Source: JAXMHB01 sp046346965
GTDB taxonomy: Bacteria > Pseudomonadota > Gammaproteobacteria > Xanthomonadales > SZUA-5
DNA length: 64,000 bases
Assembly (NCBI GenBank): GCA_046346965.1
Contig: JAXMHB010000011.1
Location: 92,886 to 156,885, forward strand
Direction: 5' to 3'
In this document: positions 41,988 to 50,099 of the stretch, piece by piece
Layout of the letters: the number at the start of each line of letters is the position of its first letter
Position numbering within the stretch: the first letter of the stretch is position 1
The notes under the pieces: generated by a model
The model's input: the letters and a program-made list of their open reading frames with translations, nothing else
Database searches by the model: none
Told to the model about the DNA's origin: nothing
Translations under genes and position numbers: made by a program

Positions 41988-42428
41988 ATGCAAACATCGA
42001 GTCGTGGGTGGGGCCGGGCACTCTGCTGCCTCGCGCTGGTGGTGGGATTGTGCGTCCCCGCTGCATCGGTCGCGGCGGGCGGGCGCCGGGTTGCCGTGGA
42101 AATGACCTGGCTACAGGCGGCGACGGGCGAGCGCGCAGCGCTGACGCGCTTCATCCGGCTGAATTGGCTGGCGATGGACGCCATCGCCACGCGACAGGGC
42201 TTGATGCGCGACTACCGGTTGCTCGAGAACGCCGGGGAGAGCGGGTCCTGGGATGTGCTGGTCATCGTGAGCTACCACGACGAGCGCGGCTACGCCGGCA
42301 TTGCCAGCGCCTTCGAGGCGATCCGTGCGCGCCACCAGACCGTGCTGGTCGACGGTAAGGACTTGTCGAACTTGGGAAAAATCGTCCGCAGCGAACGCAG
42401 TTACGAGGACGTGACGGCGCCTGACTAA
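41988..42428 (+). CDS. exported protein of unknown function, monooxygenase-fold-like
   Basis: A 146-residue protein with a signal peptide (MQTSSRGWGRALCCLALVVG...AASVAA). The mature part (VEMTWLQAATGERAALTRFI, NWLAMDAIATRQGLMRDYRL, WDVLVIVSYHDERGYAGIAS) has the strand-helix spacing of small dimeric alpha-beta barrels (antibiotic-monooxygenase/NIPSNAP type), but no family can be named. ATG 41988 follows TGGAG. It converges on the following gene with a four-base stop overlap. Confidence 0.6.
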   Translation: MQTSSRGWGRALCCLALVVGLCVPAASVAAGGRRVAVEMTWLQAATGERAALTRFIRLNWLAMDAIATRQGLMRDYRLLENAGESGSWDVLVIVSYHDERGYAGIASAFEAIRARHQTVLVDGKDLSNLGKIVRSERSYEDVTAPD

Positions 42429-43096
42429 TCCACCGAGGACGACAGCAACTTTTGCAGCTCGCTCAGTGCGCCCTCGTCCTTGGCCGGCGGCGGCGCATCC
42501 AGGCTCAGCGCCGAGGTGTCGATCTGACGCGGCGCGGCTTTGGGCGTGCGGTCGATCGGGCCGCTGTCGGTGGCCAGGCTGATGCCGCTCAAGTCGAACT
42601 CCGGCGCGGCGATCGGGCGCGCTTCCACCAAGGGGCCGACTGCGGGGGCGAGGCTCAGCGCCGAGGTGTCGATCTGCGCTTCGCGCCGCGGCTGCGGCGG
42701 CAGAATGCGCTCGCCGGGCGCTGCCAGCGTGAGCCCGTTGGCCGCGGCGGTGGCCGGCGGCGTCGCGGTCGCAGTGGCTGTCGTCTCGGTTGGTGCGGCG
42801 GCCGCGCTGACCGGACTGGCCGGCGTCGCCGCGGGCGCTGGCACTGCTGCGGCTGCTGGCGGCGCCTCGGCCATCATCGCCACCATGATGCCGGCCTGTC
42901 GCAGTGCCTCCTGGTAGCGCGCGGCGGCGTCTTTGCCGATGCCCGCCTTCAACACCGTCTTCGGCGCATCCAGCAGGGCGTCGATGCGCGCCGGATCGGT
43001 ACGGAACAGTTGCGCCAGATTGCTGCGCACCTGCTCGCGCGTGTAGCCGCTCAAGATCTTGCCGCGAAAGACGATCTGGTAGGTCGGTTCGGACAT
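42425..43096 (-). CDS. small N-terminal-domain protein with repeated DTSALSL motifs
   Basis: A 223-residue cytoplasmic protein. Residues 1-75 form a compact domain (YQIVFRGKILSGYTREQVRS, NLAQLFRTDPARIDALLDAP) that I associate with the N-termini of several Pseudomonas and Xanthomonas proteins of unknown role. An Ala/Pro/Thr-rich linker (76-135) leads to a disordered tail carrying three short related motifs: QIDTSALSLA (141-150), FDLSGISLA (167-175) and QIDTSALSLD (191-200). Such evenly spaced hydrophobic motifs are likely docking sites for a partner. Start 43096 is taken as the first Met of the conserved domain. Confidence 0.6.
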   Translation of the reverse strand: MSEPTYQIVFRGKILSGYTREQVRSNLAQLFRTDPARIDALLDAPKTVLKAGIGKDAAARYQEALRQAGIMVAMMAEAPPAAAAVPAPAATPASPVSAAAAPTETTATATATPPATAAANGLTLAAPGERILPPQPRREAQIDTSALSLAPAVGPLVEARPIAAPEFDLSGISLATDSGPIDRTPKAAPRQIDTSALSLDAPPPAKDEGALSELQKLLSSSVD

Positions 43097-43290
43097 GGAC
43101 AGGCCAGCCATCGGCGCAGGACCACCAGAGTCTATCGTGAGCGCAGGCCTTTGGTCGCGCTGGCGGGTGTGCCGGTCTGGCGTGACTTCCGTCCGATGCT
43201 CACGCCGCTTCCACGGCGTAGGGTCCACGCGCCCGACTACGGATCTCATCATCAGGTCTGAGCGTGTCCTGCCCCCAGTTGGAGAGCCCC

Positions 43291-44031
43291 ATGCCTCACA
43301 AGCTACTACCCGCCTTGCTGCTCCTGGCGCTCGCGCCGATGGCGCAGGCGATGACGGTCGATGAGATCGTTGCCAAGAACATCGAAGCCCGCGGCGGAAT
43401 GACCGCCCTCAAGGCCATCCAGTCGGTCAAGATGACCGGACGGATGAACTTCTCCGGGGGCGATTTCAGCGTCGATCTGGCCTTCGTCAACATGAACGAG
43501 CGCGGCAACAAAGTGCGTTCGGAAGCCACGCTGCAAGGCCTGACCCAGGTCACCGCCTACGATGGCAGCCAGGGCTGGATCATCAATCCCTTCCAGGGGC
43601 GGCGCGATCCCGAGCGCATGAGCGCAGAGGACGCCAAAGGGCTGCAACTGCAGGCCGATATCGACGGTCCGCTGGTCGATTGGAAAGCCAAGGGCCATCA
43701 GGTCGAGTATCTCGGCACCGAGGACGTCGATGGCACCGAGGCGCACAAGCTGAAAATCACTTTGAAGAATGGCGATGTGCAATATCGCTATCTGGACCCG
43801 GATTACTTCCTGGAGATTCTGGTCGTCGATCAGGCCAAGCGCCGCGGCATCGAGACCGAGATGGAAACCGAGCTCGGCAATTACGAGAAAATCAACGGCG
43901 TGTACTTCCCCTTCGCGATGGAAAGCGGCCCCAAGGGCGGTCAGCGCGGGCAGAAGATCAGCATCGAGAAGGCTGAGGTCAACGTCGACATCGACGATGC
44001 CGTGTTTGCCTTCCCCAAAGCCGCTCAGTGA
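43291..44031 (+). CDS. exported LolA-like protein
   Basis: A 246-residue protein with a signal peptide (MPHKLLPALLLLALAPMAQA) and a mature part whose beta-strands (SVKMTGRMNFSGGDFSVDLA, VTAYDGSQGWIINPFQG, HKLKITLKNGDVQYRYLDPD, ETEMETELGNYEKINGVYFP) resemble the outer-membrane lipoprotein carrier LolA/LppX fold. It probably binds a lipid or hydrophobic ligand in the periplasm. ATG 43291 follows GGAGAG. The next gene starts 14 bases after its stop, so the two form an operon. Confidence 0.75.
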   Translation: MPHKLLPALLLLALAPMAQAMTVDEIVAKNIEARGGMTALKAIQSVKMTGRMNFSGGDFSVDLAFVNMNERGNKVRSEATLQGLTQVTAYDGSQGWIINPFQGRRDPERMSAEDAKGLQLQADIDGPLVDWKAKGHQVEYLGTEDVDGTEAHKLKITLKNGDVQYRYLDPDYFLEILVVDQAKRRGIETEMETELGNYEKINGVYFPFAMESGPKGGQRGQKISIEKAEVNVDIDDAVFAFPKAAQ

Positions 44032-44045
44032 GAGGAAGTGACCGC

Positions 44046-47000
44046 ATGAACAAGCAGATCAACATTCTGATTCCCGGCGCCCTGACGCTGGCACTGAGCG
44101 CAGCCGCCGGCGCCCAAAACGCGCCGCGCTTCGACGCCGGCGTGATCTCGGGCCTCGATGCCCGCAATATCGGTTCGGCCACGATGAGCGGACGCATCTC
44201 GGCAATCGCCGCGCATGTGGAAGACGGCAAGACCGTCATCTACGTCGGTGCGGCCAGCGGCGGCGTGTGGAAATCGGTGGACGGCGGCACCAGCTACAAG
44301 CCGGTGTTCGACAAGCAGCCGGTGCAGTCGATCGGCGCCATTACCATCGATCCGTCCAACCCGCGCAATATCTGGGTGGGTACCGGCGAGGCGTGGACGC
44401 GCAACTCGGTGTCGGTGGGCAATGGCGTGTACCGCTCCACCGACGGCGGCGAGTCCTGGAGCTACCTCGGACTGCCGGAAACCGAACGCATCGTCAAGAT
44501 TCTGGTACATCCGAAAAACAGCGATGTGGCCTATGTTTGCGCGCCCGGCAAGCTGTGGAGCGATTCGGCCGAACGCGGTTTGTACAAGACCACCGACGGC
44601 GGCCAGCACTGGAAGCTGATCCTGAAAGGGCCGAATCTGTCGACCGGTTGCTCGGGGCTGAGCCTGGATCCGTCCAATCCCGAACGCCTGATGGTCGGCA
44701 CCTGGGATTTCCGTCGCAAGGGCTGGACCTTCCGCTCCGGCGGTGAGGGCCCGGATAAGCCGAGCGGCAGTGGCCTGTATGTCAGCAACAATGGCGGCGA
44801 CAGTTTCACCCAGTTTAAGCCGGGCAGCGCCGGATTACCGAACGGTCCCTGGGGCCGCATCGAAGTCGAGTACGCGCCGTCCGATGCCAATATCGTTTAC
44901 GCCTTCATCGAGGGCGTGGACAGTGCGCTGTACCGCTCGGCCGATGGCGGCAAGACCTGGGAGCAGCGCGACAAGAGCCAGATGATGGTGTGGCGCCCGT
45001 TCTACTTCGCCAATCTGGTGGTCGATCCGACCAACCCGGACCGCCTGTTCAAGATGAATCTGCGGCTGATCGTCAGCGAAGACGGCGGCAAGAGCTTCTC
45101 TGACGCGGCCGGCAGCACCCACGCCGATTCGCACGACATCTGGATCAACCCGGCCAATCCGAAGGATTTGATCCTCGGTGACGACGGCGGCATCTGGTAC
45201 AGCAAGGATGGCGGCGGTCGCTGGATCAAGGGCGAGAATTTGCCGATCAGCCAGTTCTATCATGTTGCTGTTGACAATCGCGATCCTTACCGCGTCTATG
45301 GCGGCTTGCAGGACAATTCCTCTTGGGTGGCGGAATCCTCCTATCCGGGCGGCGTCAGCAATTCGCGTTGGGAGAACCTGTACGGCGGTGATGGCTTCTG
45401 GGTGATCCCGGATGCCGCCGACCCCAATGTGGTGTACGCCGAGTACCAGGGCGGCAATATTGCCCGCATCGACATGCGCACCAAGCAGGCGCGCGAGATC
45501 CAGCCGAAGGCGAACAAGGGCGAGAAGCTGCGCTTCAACTGGAATACGCCGATCCACCAGAGTACGCGCAATCCCGGCACCATTTACCTGGGCTCGCAGT
45601 TCCTGTTCCGCACGCGCGATCAGGGCCAGACCTGGCAGCGGGTCTCCGGCGATCTGACCACCAATGACAGCAAGCGTCAGCAGCAGGAACTCTCGGGCGG
45701 CATTACCGTCGACAATTCCTCGGCCGAGATGCACACGACGATCTACTCGATCAGCGAATCGCCGCGCAATGCCAACGTGATCTGGGTAGGTACCGACGAC
45801 GGCGTCGTGCAGCTCACGCGTGATGACGGCAAGACCTGGACCAATGTGACCGCCAATCTCAAGGATCTGCCGAAATCGCAGAACTGGGTGTCGTGGATCG
45901 AGGCCTCCGCGCACGACGAGGGCACTGCATTCGCGGCGATCGACCGCCACACCTACGGTGATCTCGACCCGCATGTGTTCAAGACCAGTGACTACGGTCG
46001 CAGCTGGACGCGTATTGCCGGCGCTGCGCAGGGCATCCGCGGTTACGCCCACGTAATCCGCCAGGATCCGGTGGACCCGGATCTGCTGTATCTCGGTACC
46101 GAGTTCGGCCTGTGGATCAGCATCGACGGCGGCAAGCAGTGGGCCGAGTTCAAGGGCGGCAACTTCCCGTCGGTCGCGGTGCGTGACATCGCGGTGCAGA
46201 CGCGCGAACACGATCTGGTGGTGGCGACCCATGGCCGCGGCATCTGGATCATCGACGACATCCTGCCGCTGCGGAATTTCGACGAGAGCGCGCTCAGCGC
46301 CGAAGCCAAGTTCCTGCCCGGCCGTCCCACCCAGCAGCGCATTGCCGGCGTCGGTGGCTGGTCCGAGGGTGACGCCAAATTTGTCGGCGAGAACGCGCCG
46401 GGCGGCGCGGTGATCACCTACTACCAGCGCACCCGCCATCTGTTTGGCGAGCTGAAGCTGGAGATCCTGGACAGCAGCGGCAAGGTGATCGACACCATTC
46501 CGGCCAGCAAGCGTCGCGGCATCAATCGCGTGACCTGGTCGATGCGTGTCAAACCGCCGCGCGTGCCCAAGGCGGCGCAGGTGGCCTTTGCCGGCACCCA
46601 GGGCCCGCGCGTGCTGCCGGGCACCTACACGGTGCGCCTGACCAAGAACAAGCAGGTCTACGAGACGCAGATCGAGGTGGGTCTGGATCGTCGTGCCAGC
46701 TACACGGTGGAAGATCGCCAGGCGCAGTACGCCGCCGGCATGCAGGTGCATGCGCTGTTCGAGCGCATGACCGCACTGACCGATCGCATCCAGTTCCTGC
46801 AGATGATGGCTGGCGGCATCGCCGAGCAGTTGCCGGAAAAGGACAAGCTGCGCAAGCAGTTGGGCGAGTTCGTTGCCGCGGCCGAGGGCGTGCGCAAGAA
46901 CATCGTGGCGACCAAGGAAGGCGGCGCGATCACCGGTGAAGAGCGGCTGCGCGAGCACACCGACCAGCTCTACAACGCGATCCTGAGCTACGACGGTCGC

Positions 47001-47261
47001 CCGGCGGAAACGCTGGTCAACCGCATCGGCGTGCTGGAATCGGAATTGGTCGACATCACCGCCAAGTTCGATGCGCTCAGCGACAAGTCCCTGCCGGCGC
47101 TGAATCGTGAGCTCGGCAAGCGCGGCCTGCCGGAACTCAGCTGGCCGCCCAAAGGTGGCATGCCGCCGATGGCCGATCTGTCCAGCGGTGAGGGCAGCGG
47201 CGGCTACTCGGCGCCGAAGAAGTTCTATCGCCACCCGCTTGCGAAGCTGCGCTTGTACTGA
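44046..47261 (+). CDS. exported 1071-residue Asp-box (BNR/sortilin-like) beta-propeller protein
   Basis: A large exported protein: signal peptide to about residue 23, then two stacked seven-bladed-type propellers up to about residue 760 defined by at least eleven Asp-boxes (S-x-D-x-G-x-x-W and variants: SVDGGTSY, STDGGESW, TTDGGQHW, SADGGKTW, SKDGGGRW, TRDQGQTW, TRDDGKTW, SIDGGKQW), and a helical C-terminal region of about 300 residues with an Ig-like piece (GTYTVRLTKNKQVYETQIEV). Homologues are annotated as glycosyl hydrolases or sortilin-like, but no sialidase catalytic residues can be confirmed. It is in an operon with the LolA-like gene. An intrinsic terminator follows at 47327. Confidence 0.85.
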   Translation: MNKQINILIPGALTLALSAAAGAQNAPRFDAGVISGLDARNIGSATMSGRISAIAAHVEDGKTVIYVGAASGGVWKSVDGGTSYKPVFDKQPVQSIGAITIDPSNPRNIWVGTGEAWTRNSVSVGNGVYRSTDGGESWSYLGLPETERIVKILVHPKNSDVAYVCAPGKLWSDSAERGLYKTTDGGQHWKLILKGPNLSTGCSGLSLDPSNPERLMVGTWDFRRKGWTFRSGGEGPDKPSGSGLYVSNNGGDSFTQFKPGSAGLPNGPWGRIEVEYAPSDANIVYAFIEGVDSALYRSADGGKTWEQRDKSQMMVWRPFYFANLVVDPTNPDRLFKMNLRLIVSEDGGKSFSDAAGSTHADSHDIWINPANPKDLILGDDGGIWYSKDGGGRWIKGENLPISQFYHVAVDNRDPYRVYGGLQDNSSWVAESSYPGGVSNSRWENLYGGDGFWVIPDAADPNVVYAEYQGGNIARIDMRTKQAREIQPKANKGEKLRFNWNTPIHQSTRNPGTIYLGSQFLFRTRDQGQTWQRVSGDLTTNDSKRQQQELSGGITVDNSSAEMHTTIYSISESPRNANVIWVGTDDGVVQLTRDDGKTWTNVTANLKDLPKSQNWVSWIEASAHDEGTAFAAIDRHTYGDLDPHVFKTSDYGRSWTRIAGAAQGIRGYAHVIRQDPVDPDLLYLGTEFGLWISIDGGKQWAEFKGGNFPSVAVRDIAVQTREHDLVVATHGRGIWIIDDILPLRNFDESALSAEAKFLPGRPTQQRIAGVGGWSEGDAKFVGENAPGGAVITYYQRTRHLFGELKLEILDSSGKVIDTIPASKRRGINRVTWSMRVKPPRVPKAAQVAFAGTQGPRVLPGTYTVRLTKNKQVYETQIEVGLDRRASYTVEDRQAQYAAGMQVHALFERMTALTDRIQFLQMMAGGIAEQLPEKDKLRKQLGEFVAAAEGVRKNIVATKEGGAITGEERLREHTDQLYNAILSYDGRPAETLVNRIGVLESELVDITAKFDALSDKSLPALNRELGKRGLPELSWPPKGGMPPMADLSSGEGSGGYSAPKKFYRHPLAKLRLY

Positions 47262-47326
47262 AGCCTGATCCGCTCGCGTCCGGTGGCGAGCCGGGCGCGA
47301 GCGGCATCCATCGCGAGGTCTATCCC

Positions 47327-47364
47327 GGCCCGACCAGCACCCGCTGGCCGGGCCGATCTTTTTT
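47327..47364 (+). terminator. intrinsic terminator after the propeller gene
   Basis: GGCCCGACCAGC (47327-47338) pairs with GCTGGCCGGGCC (47343-47354) except for one internal A-C mismatch; the loop is ACCC and a run of six T (47359-47364) follows. A clear rho-independent terminator. Confidence 0.88.
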
Positions 47365-47671
47365 GAGGGTCAGCGCGCACCACGCAGCGGCATCGGCCGG
47401 CACAAATGGCCGCAACGGGCTGCGATGCAGCGCACGCAATCCACACCCAAAGCTGTGCCCGAATCCCATTGACAAGCGCCGCCGAGCTGATCTCAGGCGC
47501 TGGTTGTGCACAGGACGCAGGTCGGACTCATGTTGCTTACAGTTCTGTCAAGATACTGCAGCATGCAGAACACAAGTGATTGATTAGATTGGATATGTAT
47601 GCGACGAGCAGGAATTGCCCAAGGGGCTTGACCTCGCGTCAGGACGGGCTCCTCAGGCCTTCTTCCGAGCT

Positions 47672-47706
47672 TCATCCACAGAGTTATCCACAGCCTGTGT
47701 GGATAA
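47672..47706 (+). other. DnaA-box cluster in a 586-bp gene-free region
   Basis: Two perfect DnaA boxes in inverted orientation, TTATCCACA at 47684-47692 and TGTGGATAA at 47698-47706 (five bases apart), preceded by a near-match TCATCCACA at 47672-47680. Weaker matches lie at 47437-47445 and 47504-47512, and an AT-rich stretch is at about 47571-47601. The 47262-47847 gap has no convincing gene. Confidence 0.6.
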
Positions 47707-47847
47707 GGGCAAGAAGCGCTATGCCAGCAAGGACTTAGCGGGCAAAGCTGCGGACCGAGGCAAGAGTGCGGCCTAAGTTAGGTTACCTTTGTTTGTATGG
47801 GCCGACGGACGGTGGCAACCAAGCCCGACCTGCGGCATACGCGCCGC

Positions 47848-48723
47848 TCAGGGCGGTGCCGGCGAGCAGCGCAGGCTGTCGGCCATCTCGGCGACCAGCC
47901 GCGCGGCGCGGGTGACGCTGCCGGGTCCGACGATCTGCCCGAAGCGACGCAGGATCAGTACCCTGCCGGCACCCAGATCGCGCGCCGCCTCGACCAGGTA
48001 GAAAGCGTGGTGGCGACGCAGAAAGCGCTCGCGCGCCTCGCGGTAGGCCGGGCTGTCGGGGGTCAGCCAGCCCAGCGCATGTTGCTCGGCGTCGCGATAC
48101 GCGCGTCGCGCCGCGTCCAGCCCGGGCTCGTCGAGCGCCTGCCACTGCCAGGGCGGACGCTCGGCCGCGCGCATCTGGTCCAGCATCTGGCCGGGCAGAC
48201 TCAGCGCCTCGATGTTGGGGGCCAGCAGATCGACGGGCGGGTAGGGCGAGGGCAGCCACAGGATCTGCAGCTGCCAGCCGTCCTGATCGCCGCGCGCGAG
48301 CACCCGGCGCGTCGGCGCCAGCGCGTCCACGGCGTCCGGCAGCTCGCCGTCGAAGTACAGCTGCCAGAGGCGCTGGCGCAGCAGCACATGATCGAGATCG
48401 GCCGTGTAGGCGGACATGAGGCGCGCCGCCGCGACCGCCGACTCGGTGGCATAGAACTCCGCCCAGTGTTCGCCCTCGCTGTCGTCGCTGCTGCTGGCCA
48501 GTTCTGCCGGGTAGCCATTGAGACGCAGGCTGTCGTCGTAGGCGCGCACGCGCCCGGCGCTGCCGCTCGGGAAGCGCAGCGTGCAGGGCGCGGACTCTGC
48601 GCGGTAATCGCGCTGGGCGCGGATGGCCTCGTATCGCGCGGCATCGGCCGCCCACTGCGCCTCTTGCTGCTGACGCAGGTACAGGCCGGCCAGCACCGCC
48701 AGGACCAGCGCCAAGACGATCAA
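47848..48723 (-). CDS. membrane-anchored protein of unknown function, uncertain start
   Basis: A protein of about 291 residues with an N-terminal hydrophobic helix (IVLALVLAVLAGLYL) that is either a signal anchor or uncleaved signal peptide, and a periplasmic part with WQLYFDGELPDAVDALAPTR, LQILWLPSPYPPVDLL and FYLVEAARDLGAGRVLILRR. No family is recognised. The reading frame gives TTG 48723 as the first accepted start, but the only good ribosome-binding site (GGAG) is 17 bases further upstream and points to an ATC codon at 48732; CTG 48738 is another option. The start may be non-canonical, or the site differs from consensus. Convincing as a gene because codon use and hydrophobic pattern agree with neighbours. 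Confidence 0.55.
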   Translation of the reverse strand: MIVLALVLAVLAGLYLRQQQEAQWAADAARYEAIRAQRDYRAESAPCTLRFPSGSAGRVRAYDDSLRLNGYPAELASSSDDSEGEHWAEFYATESAVAAARLMSAYTADLDHVLLRQRLWQLYFDGELPDAVDALAPTRRVLARGDQDGWQLQILWLPSPYPPVDLLAPNIEALSLPGQMLDQMRAAERPPWQWQALDEPGLDAARRAYRDAEQHALGWLTPDSPAYREARERFLRRHHAFYLVEAARDLGAGRVLILRRFGQIVGPGSVTRAARLVAEMADSLRCSPAPP

Positions 48724-48874
48724 GCGTTTGATGGTCAGTGCTCCAGGGCAGCCTCACGCCAGTCTGCCGCGCGCACGCAGCCAGCACCAGAGCCGAGTGC
48801 AGCGATCATCGTCGCGCCGCCCGCGGGCCCGGCGCTTCCGTAGAATCCAGCCTCCGCCCATGCAGGAGCTCGTC

Positions 48875-50050
48875 GTGATTGGAACCCCGCTCAGTCCCCG
48901 CGCCACCCGTCTGCTGCTGCTGGGCTCGGGTGAACTCGGCAAGGAAGTGGCGATCGAGGCGCAGCGGCTGGGGGTGGAGGTGATCGCGGTCGACCGCTAT
49001 CCGAATGCGCCGGCGATGCAGGTGGCGCATCGATCCCATGTGATTCCAATGCTGGATCCGGAGGCGCTGCGGCGGGTGATCGAGCTCGAACAGCCGACGC
49101 TGGTGGTGCCGGAGATCGAGGCCATCCATACGCCGACGCTGCAGGCGCTGGAAGCCGAGGGCCTGCGCGTGATCCCGACGGCGCGCGCAGCGCGGCTGAC
49201 CATGGATCGCGAGGGCATCCGCCGACTGGCCGCCGAGGAACTGGGCCTGCCGACCTCGCCGTATCGCTTCTGCAACGATGAGGCCGAGTACCGCGCGGCG
49301 GTGGCTGCGCTGGGCCTGCCCTGCGTGGTCAAGCCGCTGATGAGTTCCAGCGGCAAGGGACAGAGCATTGTGCGCGAGGCCGCCGATGTGGACGCGGCCT
49401 GGGAGTACGCGCAGAGCGGTGGCCGCGCCGGCGCCGGTCGGGTGATCGTCGAAGGCTTTGTGCCCTTCGATTTCGAGATCACGCTGCTGACCGTGCGCCA
49501 CGCCGGCGGCACCAGCTTCTGCGAACCGATTGGTCACTACCAGGAAGACGGCGACTACCGCGAATCCTGGCAGCCGCAGCCGATGTCGAGCGCCGCACTC
49601 AAGCGCGCCCAGGAGATTGCGCGCACGATCACCGACAACCTGGGTGGTGCCGGTCTGTTCGGCGTCGAACTGTTCGTGCGTGGCGAGGAGGTTCTGTTCA
49701 GCGAGGTGTCGCCGCGGCCGCATGACACTGGCCTCGTCACGCTGATCTCGCAGGATCTGTCGGAGTTCGCGCTGCACTTGCGCGCCGTGCTCGGCTTGCC
49801 GATCCCGGTGATCCGCCAGCGCGGGCCTTCGGCCTCGGTGGCGGTGCTGGCGGAGGGTCACAGCGACGGTCCCGCGTTCTACGGCGTCGAACAGGCGATT
49901 GCCGAGCCCGACACCGAGATCCGCCTGTTCGGCAAGCCGGAGGTGCGTGGTCGCCGCCGGGTGGGCGTCACGCTGGCGCGTGCCGAGACGCTGTTTGCCG
50001 CCCGCGAGAAAGCGCGGCGGGCGGCCGCCGCGCTGCGTATCGAGATGTAA
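48875..50050 (+). CDS. purT: formate-dependent phosphoribosylglycinamide formyltransferase
   Basis: A 391-residue ATP-grasp enzyme that makes formyl-GAR from GAR, formate and ATP in purine synthesis; E. coli PurT has 392 residues. Landmarks: GTPLSPRATRLLLLGSGELG, KEVAIEAQRLGVEVIAVDRY, APAMQVAHRSHVIPM, the ATP-grasp core CVVKPLMSSSGKGQS and the metal site LFSEVSPRPHDTG. GTG 48875 is six bases after AGGAG and gives an N-terminus aligned with E. coli; ATG 48860 would add five residues and lacks a site. A perfect 13-bp hairpin follows the stop. Confidence 0.94.
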   Translation: MIGTPLSPRATRLLLLGSGELGKEVAIEAQRLGVEVIAVDRYPNAPAMQVAHRSHVIPMLDPEALRRVIELEQPTLVVPEIEAIHTPTLQALEAEGLRVIPTARAARLTMDREGIRRLAAEELGLPTSPYRFCNDEAEYRAAVAALGLPCVVKPLMSSSGKGQSIVREAADVDAAWEYAQSGGRAGAGRVIVEGFVPFDFEITLLTVRHAGGTSFCEPIGHYQEDGDYRESWQPQPMSSAALKRAQEIARTITDNLGGAGLFGVELFVRGEEVLFSEVSPRPHDTGLVTLISQDLSEFALHLRAVLGLPIPVIRQRGPSASVAVLAEGHSDGPAFYGVEQAIAEPDTEIRLFGKPEVRGRRRVGVTLARAETLFAAREKARRAAAALRIEM

Positions 50051-50060
50051 GTCTCTGAAT

Positions 50061-50089
50061 CATCAGGGCTGGCACAGCCAGCCCTGATG
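50061..50089 (+). terminator. hairpin between convergent purT and DUF4397 gene
   Basis: CATCAGGGCTGGC and GCCAGCCCTGATG form a perfect 13-bp stem with loop ACA. There is no T-tract on either side, so it may be a processing or protection hairpin instead of a true intrinsic terminator. Confidence 0.55.
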
Positions 50090-50099
50090 TGCTGCTGAC

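Noticed and set aside
47363..47587. A 74-codon open frame in the DnaA-box region
   Set aside because: No ribosome-binding site, odd Cys/Arg-rich composition, and it begins inside the terminator.
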